DNA of 64,000 nt from Sinosporangium siamense (GTDB lineage Bacteria; Actinomycetota; Actinomycetes; Streptosporangiales; Streptosporangiaceae): the NCBI RefSeq assembly GCF_016863435.1, contig NZ_BOOW01000013.1, positions 62,001 through 126,000 of the forward strand, written 5' to 3'. Below are positions 8,431-19,572 of this stretch, in pieces (the first letter of the stretch is position 1; the number at the start of each line of letters is the position of its first letter). The position numbers and the translations under genes are program-made. A model generated the notes under the pieces. That model ran no database searches. It saw nothing but the letters and a program-made list of their open reading frames with translations, and was not told the origin of the DNA.

Positions 8431-9401
8431 GTCGAACGCTCCGAATCATGAGGGTTGCCCGGATTTGCGTCTTGTTGCGTCGTGCTGCGTGTCGTGCTCG
8501 TGCTGCGTCCGGCAGTGCGCGCCGCCCTCCTCGCCGCCCGTCGCGCTCGCCGGGTCCGCCGTGTCTCCCTCGACCTGCCCAAGGCCGCCCCGGCGAAGAG
8601 CATCAGACCGTTGCCCGCGACGAGGTCCGCGAGCAGCCGGTTGTCCCGCTCGAACGTCGCCAGCGCCGCCCGGATGCGCTCGGGTTCGGGATTGTGGCCC
8701 GACGACTGGATGGCCAGCCAGTCGTCGTAGCCGATGACGCGGAGCTCCCCCTCCAATGTGACGCGCAGACGCGCGGCCGGCTCCCCGCACCGCTTGTGCA
8801 TGCCGCCCACGAGGAGGATCTGGCTGAGAAGATCGGCGTGCCTGGCCCGGGTCATCACCGGGTCCGGCTGCCTGCTGTCGTTGTCCGTCCAGTCATGCAA
8901 CTGCTGGGCATATGCCTCCCGGAACGCGGTGAATCTGGCCATCAGCAGGTCGGCTTCCCGGCGCCTGCGGTCCGAGGCCACCCGCCACTCCGTGCTGGCC
9001 AGGGTCAGCACCGCCCCGAAGGCGACCGGCACAAGCACCCCCAGCCAGCCCGACGGCGCACCCCCGCCGCCCTCCGGCGGGGCGGCCCCCGGCGACGACG
9101 CGCGTAGCGCCGCGCAGGCCCGGTCGAAGGGCTCCTTGTGCTCCTTGCGCCACTGGTCGACCGTGAGCCACTTGCCGTGCACTTTGAGGTTGCCGCCGGA
9201 CTTCTCGCTCGCGATGCCGAGATTGACCGCCGCGATCAGCAGGGGGTCCCGTTGAGCGGGGGACAGGCAGAAGACGAGTTGCGCGTCCTGCGCGGGATCC
9301 GGCGCGGCGGCGAAGGCGGCGGGCCCCGCGAGGAAGGCCAGACCGAGCACCCAACCCGAGCAGACGAGTGACAGGCGACCGGGCGTCCGCCAACCTCCCA
9401 T
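8427..9401 (-). CDS. Membrane-anchored protein with extracytoplasmic N-terminal domain, first gene of a coupled cassette
   Basis: 324 residues from ATG 9401, chosen because GGAGG lies eight bases upstream; an alternative ATG at 9407 is too close to that site. Residues 1-32 form a signal peptide (hydrophobic core GWVLGLAFLAGPAAFA). An extracytoplasmic segment of about 80 residues with two cysteines (C45, C96) follows, then one transmembrane helix (about 118-136) and a cytoplasmic helical domain (140-285). The C-terminal tail is very basic (about 290-310) and then Ser/Thr-rich. No enzyme motif was recognised. The stop overlaps the start of the downstream ATPase by GTGA, so the protein is likely made in step with two cytosolic ATPases. 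A sensor or membrane-effector role is possible but unproven. Confidence 0.65.
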   Translation of the reverse strand: MGGWRTPGRLSLVCSGWVLGLAFLAGPAAFAAAPDPAQDAQLVFCLSPAQRDPLLIAAVNLGIASEKSGGNLKVHGKWLTVDQWRKEHKEPFDRACAALRASSPGAAPPEGGGGAPSGWLGVLVPVAFGAVLTLASTEWRVASDRRRREADLLMARFTAFREAYAQQLHDWTDNDSRQPDPVMTRARHADLLSQILLVGGMHKRCGEPAARLRVTLEGELRVIGYDDWLAIQSSGHNPEPERIRAALATFERDNRLLADLVAGNGLMLFAGAALGRSRETRRTRRARRAARRAARTAGRSTSTTRSTTQQDANPGNPHDSERST

Positions 9402-9929
9402 GACCATATCCTCCGTCTTTGCACAGCGAAAATATAGACCGGAGGTGTACCGGGTGATATGTACTCTATGCAATTGGGATCCGTCAACGGGCTCCGTGGC
9501 CCAATCGAAACTTCGCGCTAATTAGCACTTTTCCCGGTTGCTGGGAGTTGGCTGCCAAGTCTGGGCCGCACCAGGTCAGAGGCCCTCCGTTTTGTCCGGA
9601 TCAGGGGGTAGAGGGCCGGTGCCATGGCCCCAAAGGCTTCTTTCCCTCACTGCCTTGGGCGGGATTCTCCGTACATCGCATGCGGAGTGCGGCGGGAGTG
9701 GCCTTTTCCCTTGAGCGCATGACTCACCCATGCGGTCGGTTACCCCACGTGACAGGTGCGACCACGATTCAACGGGCAGTCATCGGGTTTTACCCGAAGA
9801 GCGCCATTTTCTACAGCGGCGAAGGATGAAAGACTCGGGGCACCGAGCTCAATTCCGCCGATCCGGCGCGAGCCGTACCGGTCGGTTCCCTCCAGTCTCG
9901 GCCGTCGACCCCTGTCGGGAGGCACGCTC
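9402..9929. other. Intergenic region between the divergent cassette and the antiporter gene
   Basis: About 530 bases with lower GC in the first 130 bases, where the promoter of the minus-strand cassette is expected. The short frames here have poor composition and no ribosome-binding sites. Just before the antiporter start, CCTCC (about 9890) could pair with the GGGAGG ribosome-binding site at 9917-9922, which might modulate translation. No recognisable riboswitch consensus was found. Confidence 0.4.
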
Positions 9930-11078
9930 ATGTCCGATGAGCGGAGCACAGGCACACGCGCCGCGGCACGTCAGTTGTTCGCCGCGCTTCTCGTCGCCGC
10001 CGCCGGGCTCATCAGCGCCCGGCTCATCCATGTGGACGTGGAGGACCTCGCCGCCTCCGGCGCCTACACCGTCCTCGCCACCGCGCTCCTCGCCGTCGGG
10101 CTGTTCGGCAGCACCTTCGGCATCTCGCGCGAGGTCGCCCGTTTCGACGTGCGCACCATCGTGCTCGCCGTCACCGCCGGCGTGCTGCTGAAGGCGGTCC
10201 TGATCGCGGGGGTCATGTACCTCGTTTTCCGGGACCCCGCGCACCTCGTGCTGGCGATCGCCGTCACCCAGATCGACCCGCTCTCGGTCGCCGCCCGCAT
10301 CGGCGGCTCCCGCATGTCCCCGAGGGCCAGGACGATCCTGCTCGCCTGGGCGTCGTTCGACGATCCGATCACCGTCGTGCTGACCGTCTATCTGTCGGCC
10401 TTCGCCCTGTGGTTGTCCACCGGAGGTACGGCCGACCTCGGCCTCGGCCCCTACCTCGCCACCTTGGGCTGGAACCTGGCCCTGGCCGCTGCGGCTCTGG
10501 TGACATGGGCCGTTCTGACGGCGCTTCGCCGGGGTCCGGCCTTCCAGGTGGCGGTGCTTCTCGCCGTCCTCTCGGTGGGCGTGGCCTTCAACCTCATGCT
10601 GGCCGTCGCCCTCACGGGCCTGTTCTTCCGCCCCGCGATCGCCCCCCACGTCGAACGCGCCACCAAGGTCGCCCTCCACGCGGCCACCTTCATGCTGGGC
10701 ATGCTGCTGGTGAGCCTGACCGGCGCCGGAGCCCTGGCCGGGGTGGTGCTGGGCGCCGCGGCGTTCGGCGCCCAGGCCGTGGCAGGACTCCTGGTGGCCG
10801 GCCGGGGCCTGCGCGGCGACCGCGTGTCCTTCGCCTTGGCCCAGCAGAACGGGATAACGGCAGTCATCCTCGCGTTATCCCTGCAGCCGGCATTTCCTCA
10901 GGCGGTGGCGGTGATCGCACCCGCGATCCTCACCGTCAACGTCCTGCACATCGCGACGAACTCTCTTTACGAGCGCCGCCTGTCCCGGTCCGCCGCGCTT
11001 TCCGCACGGGAGCGGGAGGACGTGTCGCCCGCGCCACCACGACGAGTGGAAAGCGGTCCGCAGCCGTCACGGCAGTAG
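9930..11078 (+). CDS. Cation:proton antiporter, CPA superfamily
   Basis: 382 residues from ATG 9930, with CGGGAGG eight bases upstream. After a polar N-terminus it has about 11-12 hydrophobic segments. TQIDPLSVA in the middle of the first half corresponds to the unwound helix motif (S/A-T-D-P) of NhaP/CPA1 exchangers. ASFDDPITVVL corresponds to the helix carrying the ion-binding acidic pair, here Asp-Asp rather than Asn-Asp, which in CPA proteins often points to electrogenic exchange. It probably exchanges H+ for Na+ or K+ across the plasma membrane. At 382 residues it is on the short side and lacks a long cytoplasmic tail. It stands alone, with its neighbour convergent. Confidence 0.8.
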   Translation: MSDERSTGTRAAARQLFAALLVAAAGLISARLIHVDVEDLAASGAYTVLATALLAVGLFGSTFGISREVARFDVRTIVLAVTAGVLLKAVLIAGVMYLVFRDPAHLVLAIAVTQIDPLSVAARIGGSRMSPRARTILLAWASFDDPITVVLTVYLSAFALWLSTGGTADLGLGPYLATLGWNLALAAAALVTWAVLTALRRGPAFQVAVLLAVLSVGVAFNLMLAVALTGLFFRPAIAPHVERATKVALHAATFMLGMLLVSLTGAGALAGVVLGAAAFGAQAVAGLLVAGRGLRGDRVSFALAQQNGITAVILALSLQPAFPQAVAVIAPAILTVNVLHIATNSLYERRLSRSAALSAREREDVSPAPPRRVESGPQPSRQ

Positions 11079-11167
11079 GGACGCGGCGGACGGTGGGCTC
11101 AGGGTTGCCCGCACTCGGCCCCGGGCGTTCGGGCAACCCGAATGCGCGTGTGACGTCCAGCGGCGTT

Positions 11168-11617
11168 TCAGCGCCGTTGGTGCCTCATCTGCAGGCGTCG
11201 ATGGTGAAACATCCCTGCCACGAATAGCACCACCCAGAAGAGGATGAAGTACTTAATAACCCCAAATCCACCAAAGGCCACAGCGAGCACTAGAAGTGGT
11301 ATCCAAGGCCACGGGCCCGGGCCGCCACGCCGCCTGTGCACCGGGAGCCCCCCTCTGTGAGGGTGCCAGTGGTTGTTGTGGTGCCGGGGGCCGTGCGTCC
11401 GCTTCTGCTGGGCTCGTGGGGCGGGGGAGGGGGCGGCCGGCAGGTCGGCGGTCACCCGGGCGAGGTCGCCGGCCGTGCGGGCGGAGAGCGCCAGGTCCAG
11501 GCGCTCGTCCAGCTCCTCCAAGGTGATGTGCCCGACCGCGAAGGCCTCCCGGAGTGCCGTCGCCGTGGCGTCCCGCTCCGTATGACCGATGCGAAGATCC
11601 TCTGGCTTGTTCGTCAC
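11168..11617 (-). CDS. DUF1707 (SHOCT-like) domain membrane protein
   Basis: 149 residues from GTG 11617, with AGAAGG just upstream. The N-terminal 55 residues are a DUF1707 domain (LRIGHTERDATATALREAF, then LEELDERLDLAL), a short helical module common in actinobacterial membrane proteins. A basic, histidine-rich linker leads to a hydrophobic hairpin of two transmembrane helices and a basic tail. It lies 25 bases downstream of the padR gene and is surely co-transcribed, so it is likely a target of that regulator and perhaps an envelope-stress component. The molecular role of DUF1707 is unknown. Confidence 0.75.
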   Translation of the reverse strand: MTNKPEDLRIGHTERDATATALREAFAVGHITLEELDERLDLALSARTAGDLARVTADLPAAPSPAPRAQQKRTHGPRHHNNHWHPHRGGLPVHRRRGGPGPWPWIPLLVLAVAFGGFGVIKYFILFWVVLFVAGMFHHRRLQMRHQRR

Positions 11618-11642
11618 GGTGCCTTCTCTCCCGGCCACGAGG

Positions 11643-12371
11643 TCACTCGTCTCCAGGATCGCCGTCGGCCAGGATGTGGTAAAGCTTTCTGCGGCTTTCA
11701 ATCAGCACTTCTCGGGCCTGCCGCACCTGCGCCGGGGTGCCCGTCTGCATGATCTGGAACATCGCGAACCCCGACTGCCGCGCCAGGTCGATCAGCTCCC
11801 ACGTCGGATCGTCGAGGTCGGGCGCCATCTCCTCCCACGGGGCCCGCATCTCCTGCTGATTGGCGTCCACATAAGCCCGCCCCTCCTCGGTGAGGTGGAA
11901 CGTCTTACGTCCCTCGGACTCCTCCGACCGCACCAGCCCCTCGTCGGCGAGTTGCTGAAGCGCCGGATAGACGGCCCCCGGACTGGGCTTCCAGCCCCCG
12001 TGGCTGCGTGCCGCGATCTCCTGAATGATCTGGTAGCCGTTGCGCGGCTCCTCCGACAGCAGCGCCAGGATCGCCGCCCGCACGTCCCCCCGCTTGGCCT
12101 TGCGTCCCCTGCTGCCATGCCGGTGCCCGCCCCCGAAGGGGAACCGCGGCGGCATCCCCGGCCATCCCTGCCCTTCTCCAAACCCGAACGGGAACCGCGG
12201 CCCCCGCCGCCGCGACTCCCGCGGCCCATGGCCCTCCCGGTGGGCCTCCTCCCCGTGCCAGCCGCCCGCCATGACAGTCCATGCCTCACGCATGGCCCGC
12301 TTCACGTGATCACGCACCTCACCGGCACCGGGACAGGCGTCACCCGCGCCCATCGAATGAGCCGAAGCCAT
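11643..12371 (-). CDS. PadR family transcriptional regulator
   Basis: 242 residues from ATG 12371, with AAGGGGG upstream. The first 95 residues are low-complexity and rich in Gly, His and Arg. A typical PadR winged helix follows (RAAILALLSEEPRNGYQII, then SPGAVYPALQQLADEGLV), and then a helical C-terminal domain for dimerisation. PadR proteins are repressors that respond to small molecules. Two perfect 12-base palindromes directly upstream (12388-12399 and 12422-12433) suggest autoregulation, and the DUF1707 membrane gene downstream is the probable co-regulated target. Confidence 0.88.
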   Translation of the reverse strand: MASAHSMGAGDACPGAGEVRDHVKRAMREAWTVMAGGWHGEEAHREGHGPRESRRRGPRFPFGFGEGQGWPGMPPRFPFGGGHRHGSRGRKAKRGDVRAAILALLSEEPRNGYQIIQEIAARSHGGWKPSPGAVYPALQQLADEGLVRSEESEGRKTFHLTEEGRAYVDANQQEMRAPWEEMAPDLDDPTWELIDLARQSGFAMFQIMQTGTPAQVRQAREVLIESRRKLYHILADGDPGDE

Positions 12372-12387
12372 GACATCCCCCTTCTTA

Positions 12388-12433
12388 AGACGATCGTCTC
12401 CAGATCGTTCTCGATGGCTCAACGATATATCGT
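12388..12433. promoter_or_regulatory. Putative PadR operator: two perfect palindromes
   Basis: AGACGATCGTCT (12388-12399) and ACGATATATCGT (12422-12433) are perfect 12-base palindromes lying 17-62 bases upstream of the padR start. Both contain CGAT/ATCG half-sites, with 34 bases between their centres. AT-rich dyads of this kind upstream of padR genes are usual autoregulatory operators. Confidence 0.6.
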
Positions 12434-12469
12434 CAACGTATCGCCATCAACCCCTAAGGTCGGTAATGG

Positions 12470-12498
12470 AAAACCCCGCACCGGATGCCGGTACGGGG
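12470..12498 (-). terminator. Rho-independent terminator
   Basis: CCCCGCACCGG (12474-12484) and CCGGTACGGGG (12488-12498) form an 11-base-pair stem with one mismatch and an ATG loop. On the minus strand the stem is followed by TTTTCC, so it terminates transcription coming from the phosphotransferase gene. Confidence 0.7.
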
Positions 12499-12635
12499 CG
12501 CAATCTGGTGGTTGCGACGCTGTACGGGCTCTCGCCGTTCCTCGTGGTGGGTGTCGGGCCAGGGCCGACAGGTCGCCGTCGGGCAGCAGGCGCTCGACCA
12601 GGGCGCGGCCGAGGCCGAAGGTCGTGGGGTCGCCG
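12499..12635 (-). other. Possible remnant of a gene 3' end
   Basis: Between the kinase stop and its terminator, one minus-strand frame reads TFGLGRALVERLLPDGDLSA, which looks like natural protein sequence with GC-biased third positions. It has no start codon and is out of frame with the kinase. It may be the residue of a deleted gene or an ancestral, frameshifted kinase C-terminus. Confidence 0.3.
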
Positions 12636-13559
12636 TTACGGCAGGCGGGGGAGGAGGGAGCGGGCGACGTCGAAGGCGCGGCTGATGGGGGACCAGGGGA
12701 CGCCGGGGGACCAGTCTTCTGCCGTCCATACGTCGGACATCATCGCCTTGACAAAGCCCCAGGCCACGACGCGGTCCACCGGCATCGCGAGTTCGTCGGC
12801 CAGTTGTTCCACGCGGGAGGGGACCAGGGCGGTCAGGGCCGGGTCGCGGTCGGCGGGGTCGGGGTTGAACAGCCAGGAGCCGACCTCGTAGCCGGGGTCG
12901 CCCACGAGGCCGTGCGGGTCGATGGCCAGCCATGGTTCGCGAGTGGCGCGGAGGATGTTGTCGTGGTGGAGGTCGCCGTGGAGGAGGACGCGGGCGGGGG
13001 CGGAGGCGCAGAGTTCGCGCATCAGGCCACCGGCGCGCACGACCAGGTCCAGCGGCAAGGGGCCGGTGTCACCGTAAACGGTCACATAGCTGTCGAACGC
13101 CTCCGCCTGGGTCACGGCCTCGGGGAGGGGGCAGCCGGGTGAAGGCGGCACGTGGAGGCGGCGCATCACACTGACCGCGGCCGACGTGGCTTCGCCGTCC
13201 CGGCCCGGCACCAGGTCGCGGCTGCGCCCGCCGGGGGCGACGTGTTCCAGGAGGAGCGCGCCGCGGCCGAGATCGGCCCGGAGGAGGCGGACGGCTCCGC
13301 GGCCGTCGAAGGCCGCGAGGGCGGGGGCCTCCTCGGCCAGAGACGTGCCGGTCGGCACTCCCAGTTTCAAGACGGCGGGCGTGCCGTCCTCGCAGGTGAC
13401 CGAGGTGACGTAGTGGTAGGACAGCTCATAGGGCTCCCCGACGGTGAGCTCCCAGTCGCGGGCGAGCTCCTGCAGGGTCGCTGGGAGATCCGCCAGCCAG
13501 TGCGCACCCTCGACACCCCATGTGCTCACCACATTGTGGGTCAACTCATCAGTGATCAC
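12636..13559 (-). CDS. APH(6)-like aminoglycoside/hydroxyurea phosphotransferase family protein
   Basis: 307 residues from GTG 13559. It matches the APH(6)/hydroxyurea kinase family: VLKLGVPTG carries the ATP-binding lysine, HGDLHHDNI is the catalytic loop with its Asp, and AIDPHGLVGDPGYE is the metal-binding DxD-like motif. Family members phosphorylate streptomycin at the 6-position or related small molecules. In producers and soil actinomycetes such genes are often chromosomal and may have metabolic substrates, so resistance cannot be concluded. It stands alone, with a terminator at 12470-12498. Confidence 0.8.
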   Translation of the reverse strand: MITDELTHNVVSTWGVEGAHWLADLPATLQELARDWELTVGEPYELSYHYVTSVTCEDGTPAVLKLGVPTGTSLAEEAPALAAFDGRGAVRLLRADLGRGALLLEHVAPGGRSRDLVPGRDGEATSAAVSVMRRLHVPPSPGCPLPEAVTQAEAFDSYVTVYGDTGPLPLDLVVRAGGLMRELCASAPARVLLHGDLHHDNILRATREPWLAIDPHGLVGDPGYEVGSWLFNPDPADRDPALTALVPSRVEQLADELAMPVDRVVAWGFVKAMMSDVWTAEDWSPGVPWSPISRAFDVARSLLPRLP

Positions 13560-13658
13560 TTCTTGGAGCGTAGCCGACCGGCACGAATGCCCCTCGCCGC
13601 CGCCGACCTGTACGGCGGAAGCGCCGGTGAGCCGGTCACCTGTCTTTCGCGGGCCACC

Positions 13659-14192
13659 TCACTCGGGCCGGTCGCGCCGGGCCTGGGCGAAGTTGCGGGC
13701 CTTGGCCCGGTTGCCGCAGACGCGCATGCTGCACCAGCGGCGGGTGCGGCTGCGTGTGGCGTCCCAGAAGACCCAGCCGCAGTCGTGGTCCGGGCACTGC
13801 TTGAGCCGCCGCCAGTCGCCGGTGGCGACGGTGAGGGCCCACGCGGCGGCGATCCGGCCGAGTGGGTCGGCGGAGGGAAGGGGGGAGCCCGGCTCCGGCC
13901 TCTCCCCGAGGCGGACGTGGAGGGGGAGGCGGTCGAGCACGGCCTGCCCGGTCGTGAGGTCGCCCGCCGGCGGTTCGCCGCCGTTGGTGATGAGCACGCG
14001 GGCGCGGATGCCGGTGCGCAGGTCGACGCCCTCCCCGTGGCGTGAGGCGGGCACGGGCAGGCCGTGGTCCGCCATCCACGTCGTGAAGCCCTCCGCGGTG
14101 GCGAACTCGTCCGTGCCCTCCTCGATGTCGACCGTGTTGGCGAAGTCGAGGATCAGGGCCACATGGGCGGGCGTCTCGCTCACGTATTCCAT
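13659..14192 (-). CDS. CGNR zinc-finger protein (ABATE domain), putative regulator
   Basis: 177 residues from ATG 14192. The N-terminal ABATE-type domain (LILDFANTVD) is followed by a C-terminal CGNR zinc finger: C and H residues in LKQCPDHDCGW, then RWCSMRVCGNRAKARNF. CGNR proteins are putative stress-related DNA-binding regulators of actinobacteria. It is divergent from an MFS exporter across only 66 bases, a typical regulator-target arrangement, so control of that exporter is likely. Confidence 0.85.
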   Translation of the reverse strand: MEYVSETPAHVALILDFANTVDIEEGTDEFATAEGFTTWMADHGLPVPASRHGEGVDLRTGIRARVLITNGGEPPAGDLTTGQAVLDRLPLHVRLGERPEPGSPLPSADPLGRIAAAWALTVATGDWRRLKQCPDHDCGWVFWDATRSRTRRWCSMRVCGNRAKARNFAQARRDRPE

Positions 14193-14258
14193 CTAAGCAC
14201 TTTGCCGGTTATGCTCCAACCATCTAACGGGATAGACGGTAACAAGTGTGGTGGAGCG

Positions 14259-15542
14259 ATGACGGTGAGTGAGGTGGACGTGGAGGTCGCGACACGCTCC
14301 ACGGAGCGGGAAGCCGGCGGGAGGACGGCGGTCAGGAACGAAGCCGCCCTGGTGGGCTTCATGGGCGTCAGCAACCTGGCCGACGGCATCTTCAAGATCG
14401 CTCTGCCGTACATGGCCCTCGCCCTGACCGACTCCCCGGCGCTCGTGGCCGGTGTGGCGCTCACGCTGACGCTGCCCTGGCTTCTCATCTCGCTGCACGT
14501 GGGCGTGCTCGTCGACCGCCTCGACCGCAGGCGCCTGGTGGTCGTGGGCAACCTCACCCGGCTGACCGCCGCGCTCGGCCTCCTCCTGGCATATGCGCTC
14601 GAGGCCCTGTCCCTCCCAATGCTCTACGGCGTGGGCCTGGTGGTCGGCGTGACCGACGTGCTGGTCAGCACCGCGGTGGGGGCGATCATCCCGGCCGCCG
14701 TGCCCCGGAGGCGGCTGGGGCGGGCCAACGCGTGGATCGCGGGGGCCGAGACGGTGGCCAACGAGTTCGCTGGGCCGGCGCTCGGGGGGCTGCTCCTCGG
14801 CATCGGCGTCTCGGTCGCGCTGGGGTGGACGGCGGCGGCGTTCGTGCTGAGCGCCGCGCTGATCATGCTCGTCGCGGGGCGGTTCCGCCCCGTCCCCGGG
14901 GAGGGCGAGTCCGCCGGCGGGAAGCGTTCGGTGCTGGGGGACATCAAGGAAGGCCTCCTCTTTCTCTGGCGAAACCCGCTGCTCCGGGTGCTCAACCTGA
15001 CGACCGCCGTGCTTGTGGGGGCGTGGTCGGCCTGGTTGGCGCTCCTGCCGACGTACGCCACGGGCGTGTTGTCCGTCGGCGCGGAGGGTTACGGTTTGCT
15101 CGTCGGCGCCATCGGCGTCGGCGGGCTGCTGGGCGCGGTGCTCGTGGCGCCGGCCAACCGGCTGCTCGGGATGCGCTGGGTGCTCTTCGCCGACCTGGTG
15201 GGGACGTTCCTGATGGTGTTCGTGCCGGTTGTCGTGCCGGAGGCGTGGGCGGTGGGGGCCGCGGCCTTCCTCGGCGGCATGGGCGGCACGTTGTGGAGCG
15301 TGAACGCCCGTGTCATCTCACAGACGGTCGTGCCCGATCACCTGCTCGGGAGGTACGGCGCGGCCGCGCGGACGGTGACCTACGGCGCGTTGCCGGTGGG
15401 CACGGTCGTGGCGGGAGCGGTGGCGGAGTTCGCCAGTCCTTCCGCCGCGTTTGCCCTGTTCGCAGTGGGTTCGGCGGCGGTGATCGTGCCTTTTTTGAAG
15501 GGGGTGACGGCGGCCAGGCTGAGGGCCGCGACGGCAGAGTGA
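14259..15542 (+). CDS. MFS transporter, putative exporter
   Basis: 427 residues from ATG 14259 (an alternative GTG 14265 is better spaced from GGAG). It has twelve predicted membrane helices. The N-terminal half carries the MFS loop signature as VGVLVDRLDRRRLVV between helices 2 and 3, as in EntS/MFS_3-type exporters. The central loop (RFRPVPGEGESAGG) is cytoplasmic. The substrate is unknown. Divergence from the CGNR regulator suggests inducible efflux. Confidence 0.85.
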   Translation: MTVSEVDVEVATRSTEREAGGRTAVRNEAALVGFMGVSNLADGIFKIALPYMALALTDSPALVAGVALTLTLPWLLISLHVGVLVDRLDRRRLVVVGNLTRLTAALGLLLAYALEALSLPMLYGVGLVVGVTDVLVSTAVGAIIPAAVPRRRLGRANAWIAGAETVANEFAGPALGGLLLGIGVSVALGWTAAAFVLSAALIMLVAGRFRPVPGEGESAGGKRSVLGDIKEGLLFLWRNPLLRVLNLTTAVLVGAWSAWLALLPTYATGVLSVGAEGYGLLVGAIGVGGLLGAVLVAPANRLLGMRWVLFADLVGTFLMVFVPVVVPEAWAVGAAAFLGGMGGTLWSVNARVISQTVVPDHLLGRYGAAARTVTYGALPVGTVVAGAVAEFASPSAAFALFAVGSAAVIVPFLKGVTAARLRAATAE

Positions 15543-15808
15543 GCTAGATCACGCGATTATCTCGAAATCCGGGAACAATACCTCGAAACCTAGGCGTTAT
15601 CTGGGCATAGACGGGATCGTTCCGTATCGGGAGGGCTGGGGGGTGCTCTCGGTGCCGGGATGGTCCCGTCTGTCGTTTCCAAGGCGCGCCGGAGTCCTCT
15701 GACCGGATCTGATCGGGTATCGCGCTGGTGAGGTCCTTGACTCTCACCCTGGCATCGTCAAGACGCCGGCGGCCCCCATTGAGTAGAGTCCCGTGCCGTG
15801 ATCTTCGC

Positions 15809-16537
15809 ATGATGGGGCATACGCACGCGCTGACCGGGGCTGTGGCGTGGCTCGGGCTGGCGCCGGTGTTCGCGGCGATGCCGTGGCTGAACGAATCGAC
15901 CCGGTGGATCGACACCGGCATCATGGCGGGCGCTCTGTCGCCCGCCGAACTTATCGCGGGGGCGCTGATCTGTGCGGGGGCGGCGATGCTGCCCGACCTC
16001 GATCATCCGAGCGCCACGATCGCCCAGACCTTCGGGCCGGTCACATGGGGGCTCAGCAAGGCGGTCAGCTGGGTTTCGGGTGGCCACCGGGGGGCGACGC
16101 ACTCGCTGGCGTTCGCGGTGTTGACCGGAGTAGGTGCGCATTTCCTGGCGAATCGATATCCGATCGGCAGGGACATCATGGTCGTGCTCATGATCGGGCT
16201 GGCGCTGCGCGCGATCGGCATCGGCGTGCCCGGGAAGAAGCTCGCGTCGGCGCTGGTCAACGTGGCTCTCACCGCGGGATTGTTCGTGGTCTTCCGCTCG
16301 TATGGGGTGGGTTACGCCTGGTTGGGCATGGCCGTGGGGGTGGGGTCCTTCATCCATGTGGTGGGGGACTGTCTCACCGAGCGCGGATGCCCGGTGTTGT
16401 GGCCGCTCCGCCACAAGTGGCTCTTGCCGTACAAGATCGGCATCAAGACCGGGAAGACCTTTGAGCAGAAGATTCTCGCTCCGATACTTTCCGTGGCTGT
16501 TGTCGGACTGCTGTATTGGCGACTTGCGCCTCTCTGA
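15809..16537 (+). CDS. YdjM-like metal-dependent hydrolase (DUF457), membrane protein
   Basis: 242 residues from ATG 15809 (or ATG 15812); no Shine-Dalgarno was seen, so the transcript may be leaderless. HTHALTGAVAW at the N-terminus, MLPDLDHPSATIA near 65 and SGGHRGATHSLAF near 95 are the His/Asp motifs of the LexA-regulated YdjM/DUF457 family. Three to four hydrophobic segments follow. Members are membrane-embedded, putative metal-dependent hydrolases of unknown substrate. It precedes acnA but is separated from it by 174 bases that contain likely control sites. Confidence 0.8.
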   Translation: MMGHTHALTGAVAWLGLAPVFAAMPWLNESTRWIDTGIMAGALSPAELIAGALICAGAAMLPDLDHPSATIAQTFGPVTWGLSKAVSWVSGGHRGATHSLAFAVLTGVGAHFLANRYPIGRDIMVVLMIGLALRAIGIGVPGKKLASALVNVALTAGLFVVFRSYGVGYAWLGMAVGVGSFIHVVGDCLTERGCPVLWPLRHKWLLPYKIGIKTGKTFEQKILAPILSVAVVGLLYWRLAPL

Positions 16538-16553
16538 GGATACTGATGAGTAA

Positions 16554-16598
16554 CTTGATGTCGAGACATCTAGGAAGATATCTTGACATCGAGACATC
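16554..16598. promoter_or_regulatory. Repeated dyad sites upstream of acnA
   Basis: CTTGATGTCGAGACATC (16554-16570) and CTTGACATCGAGACATC (16582-16598) agree at 15 of 17 bases and are 28 bases apart. A perfect palindrome AAGATATCTT (16575-16584) lies between them. The arrangement, 114 bases before the acnA start, suggests a paired operator in the acnA promoter. The regulator is not in this window. Confidence 0.55.
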
Positions 16599-16711
16599 CG
16601 CTGTAACTCGCTGTCGAGCTGCAACTTAGGCGAACCTAACTGTCAGGTGCGCTCACCGGGTACGGCAGGATTTTCCTGCGAACGACCATTGGCCCGAGGA
16701 GGCGAATCACC

Positions 16712-19438
<2,727 letters not shown>

Positions 19439-19475
19439 GCGGGGTCATCGGGGGTAGGTGCTTGCTCGGCACAAA

Positions 19476-19495
19476 GGCGGGCCGTAAGGCCCGCC
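19476..19495 (+). terminator. Hairpin downstream of acnA
   Basis: GGCGGGCC-GTAA-GGCCCGCC forms an eight-base-pair stem with a four-base loop 37 bases after the acnA stop. It is not followed by a T-run and may act together with the stronger hairpin at 19521-19560. Confidence 0.6.
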
Positions 19496-19520
19496 CGATC
19501 GGGTGAATTCTCCCCAAACC

Positions 19521-19560
19521 GAAACCGCCCGGTGGGATAACCCTCCCACCGGGCGGTTTC
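19521..19560. terminator. Strong bidirectional terminator
   Basis: GAAACCGCCCGGTGGGA (19521-19537) and its exact complement (19544-19560) form a perfect 17-base-pair stem with a six-base loop. It lies between the convergent acnA and metallopeptidase genes and serves both directions. Confidence 0.85.
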
Positions 19561-19572
19561 GCGTCGATTGGT

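Noticed and set aside
9402-9929. Possible riboswitch upstream of the antiporter
   Set aside because: Some GC-rich pairing near the ribosome-binding site, but none of the conserved blocks of the c-di-AMP or magnesium riboswitches could be recognised.
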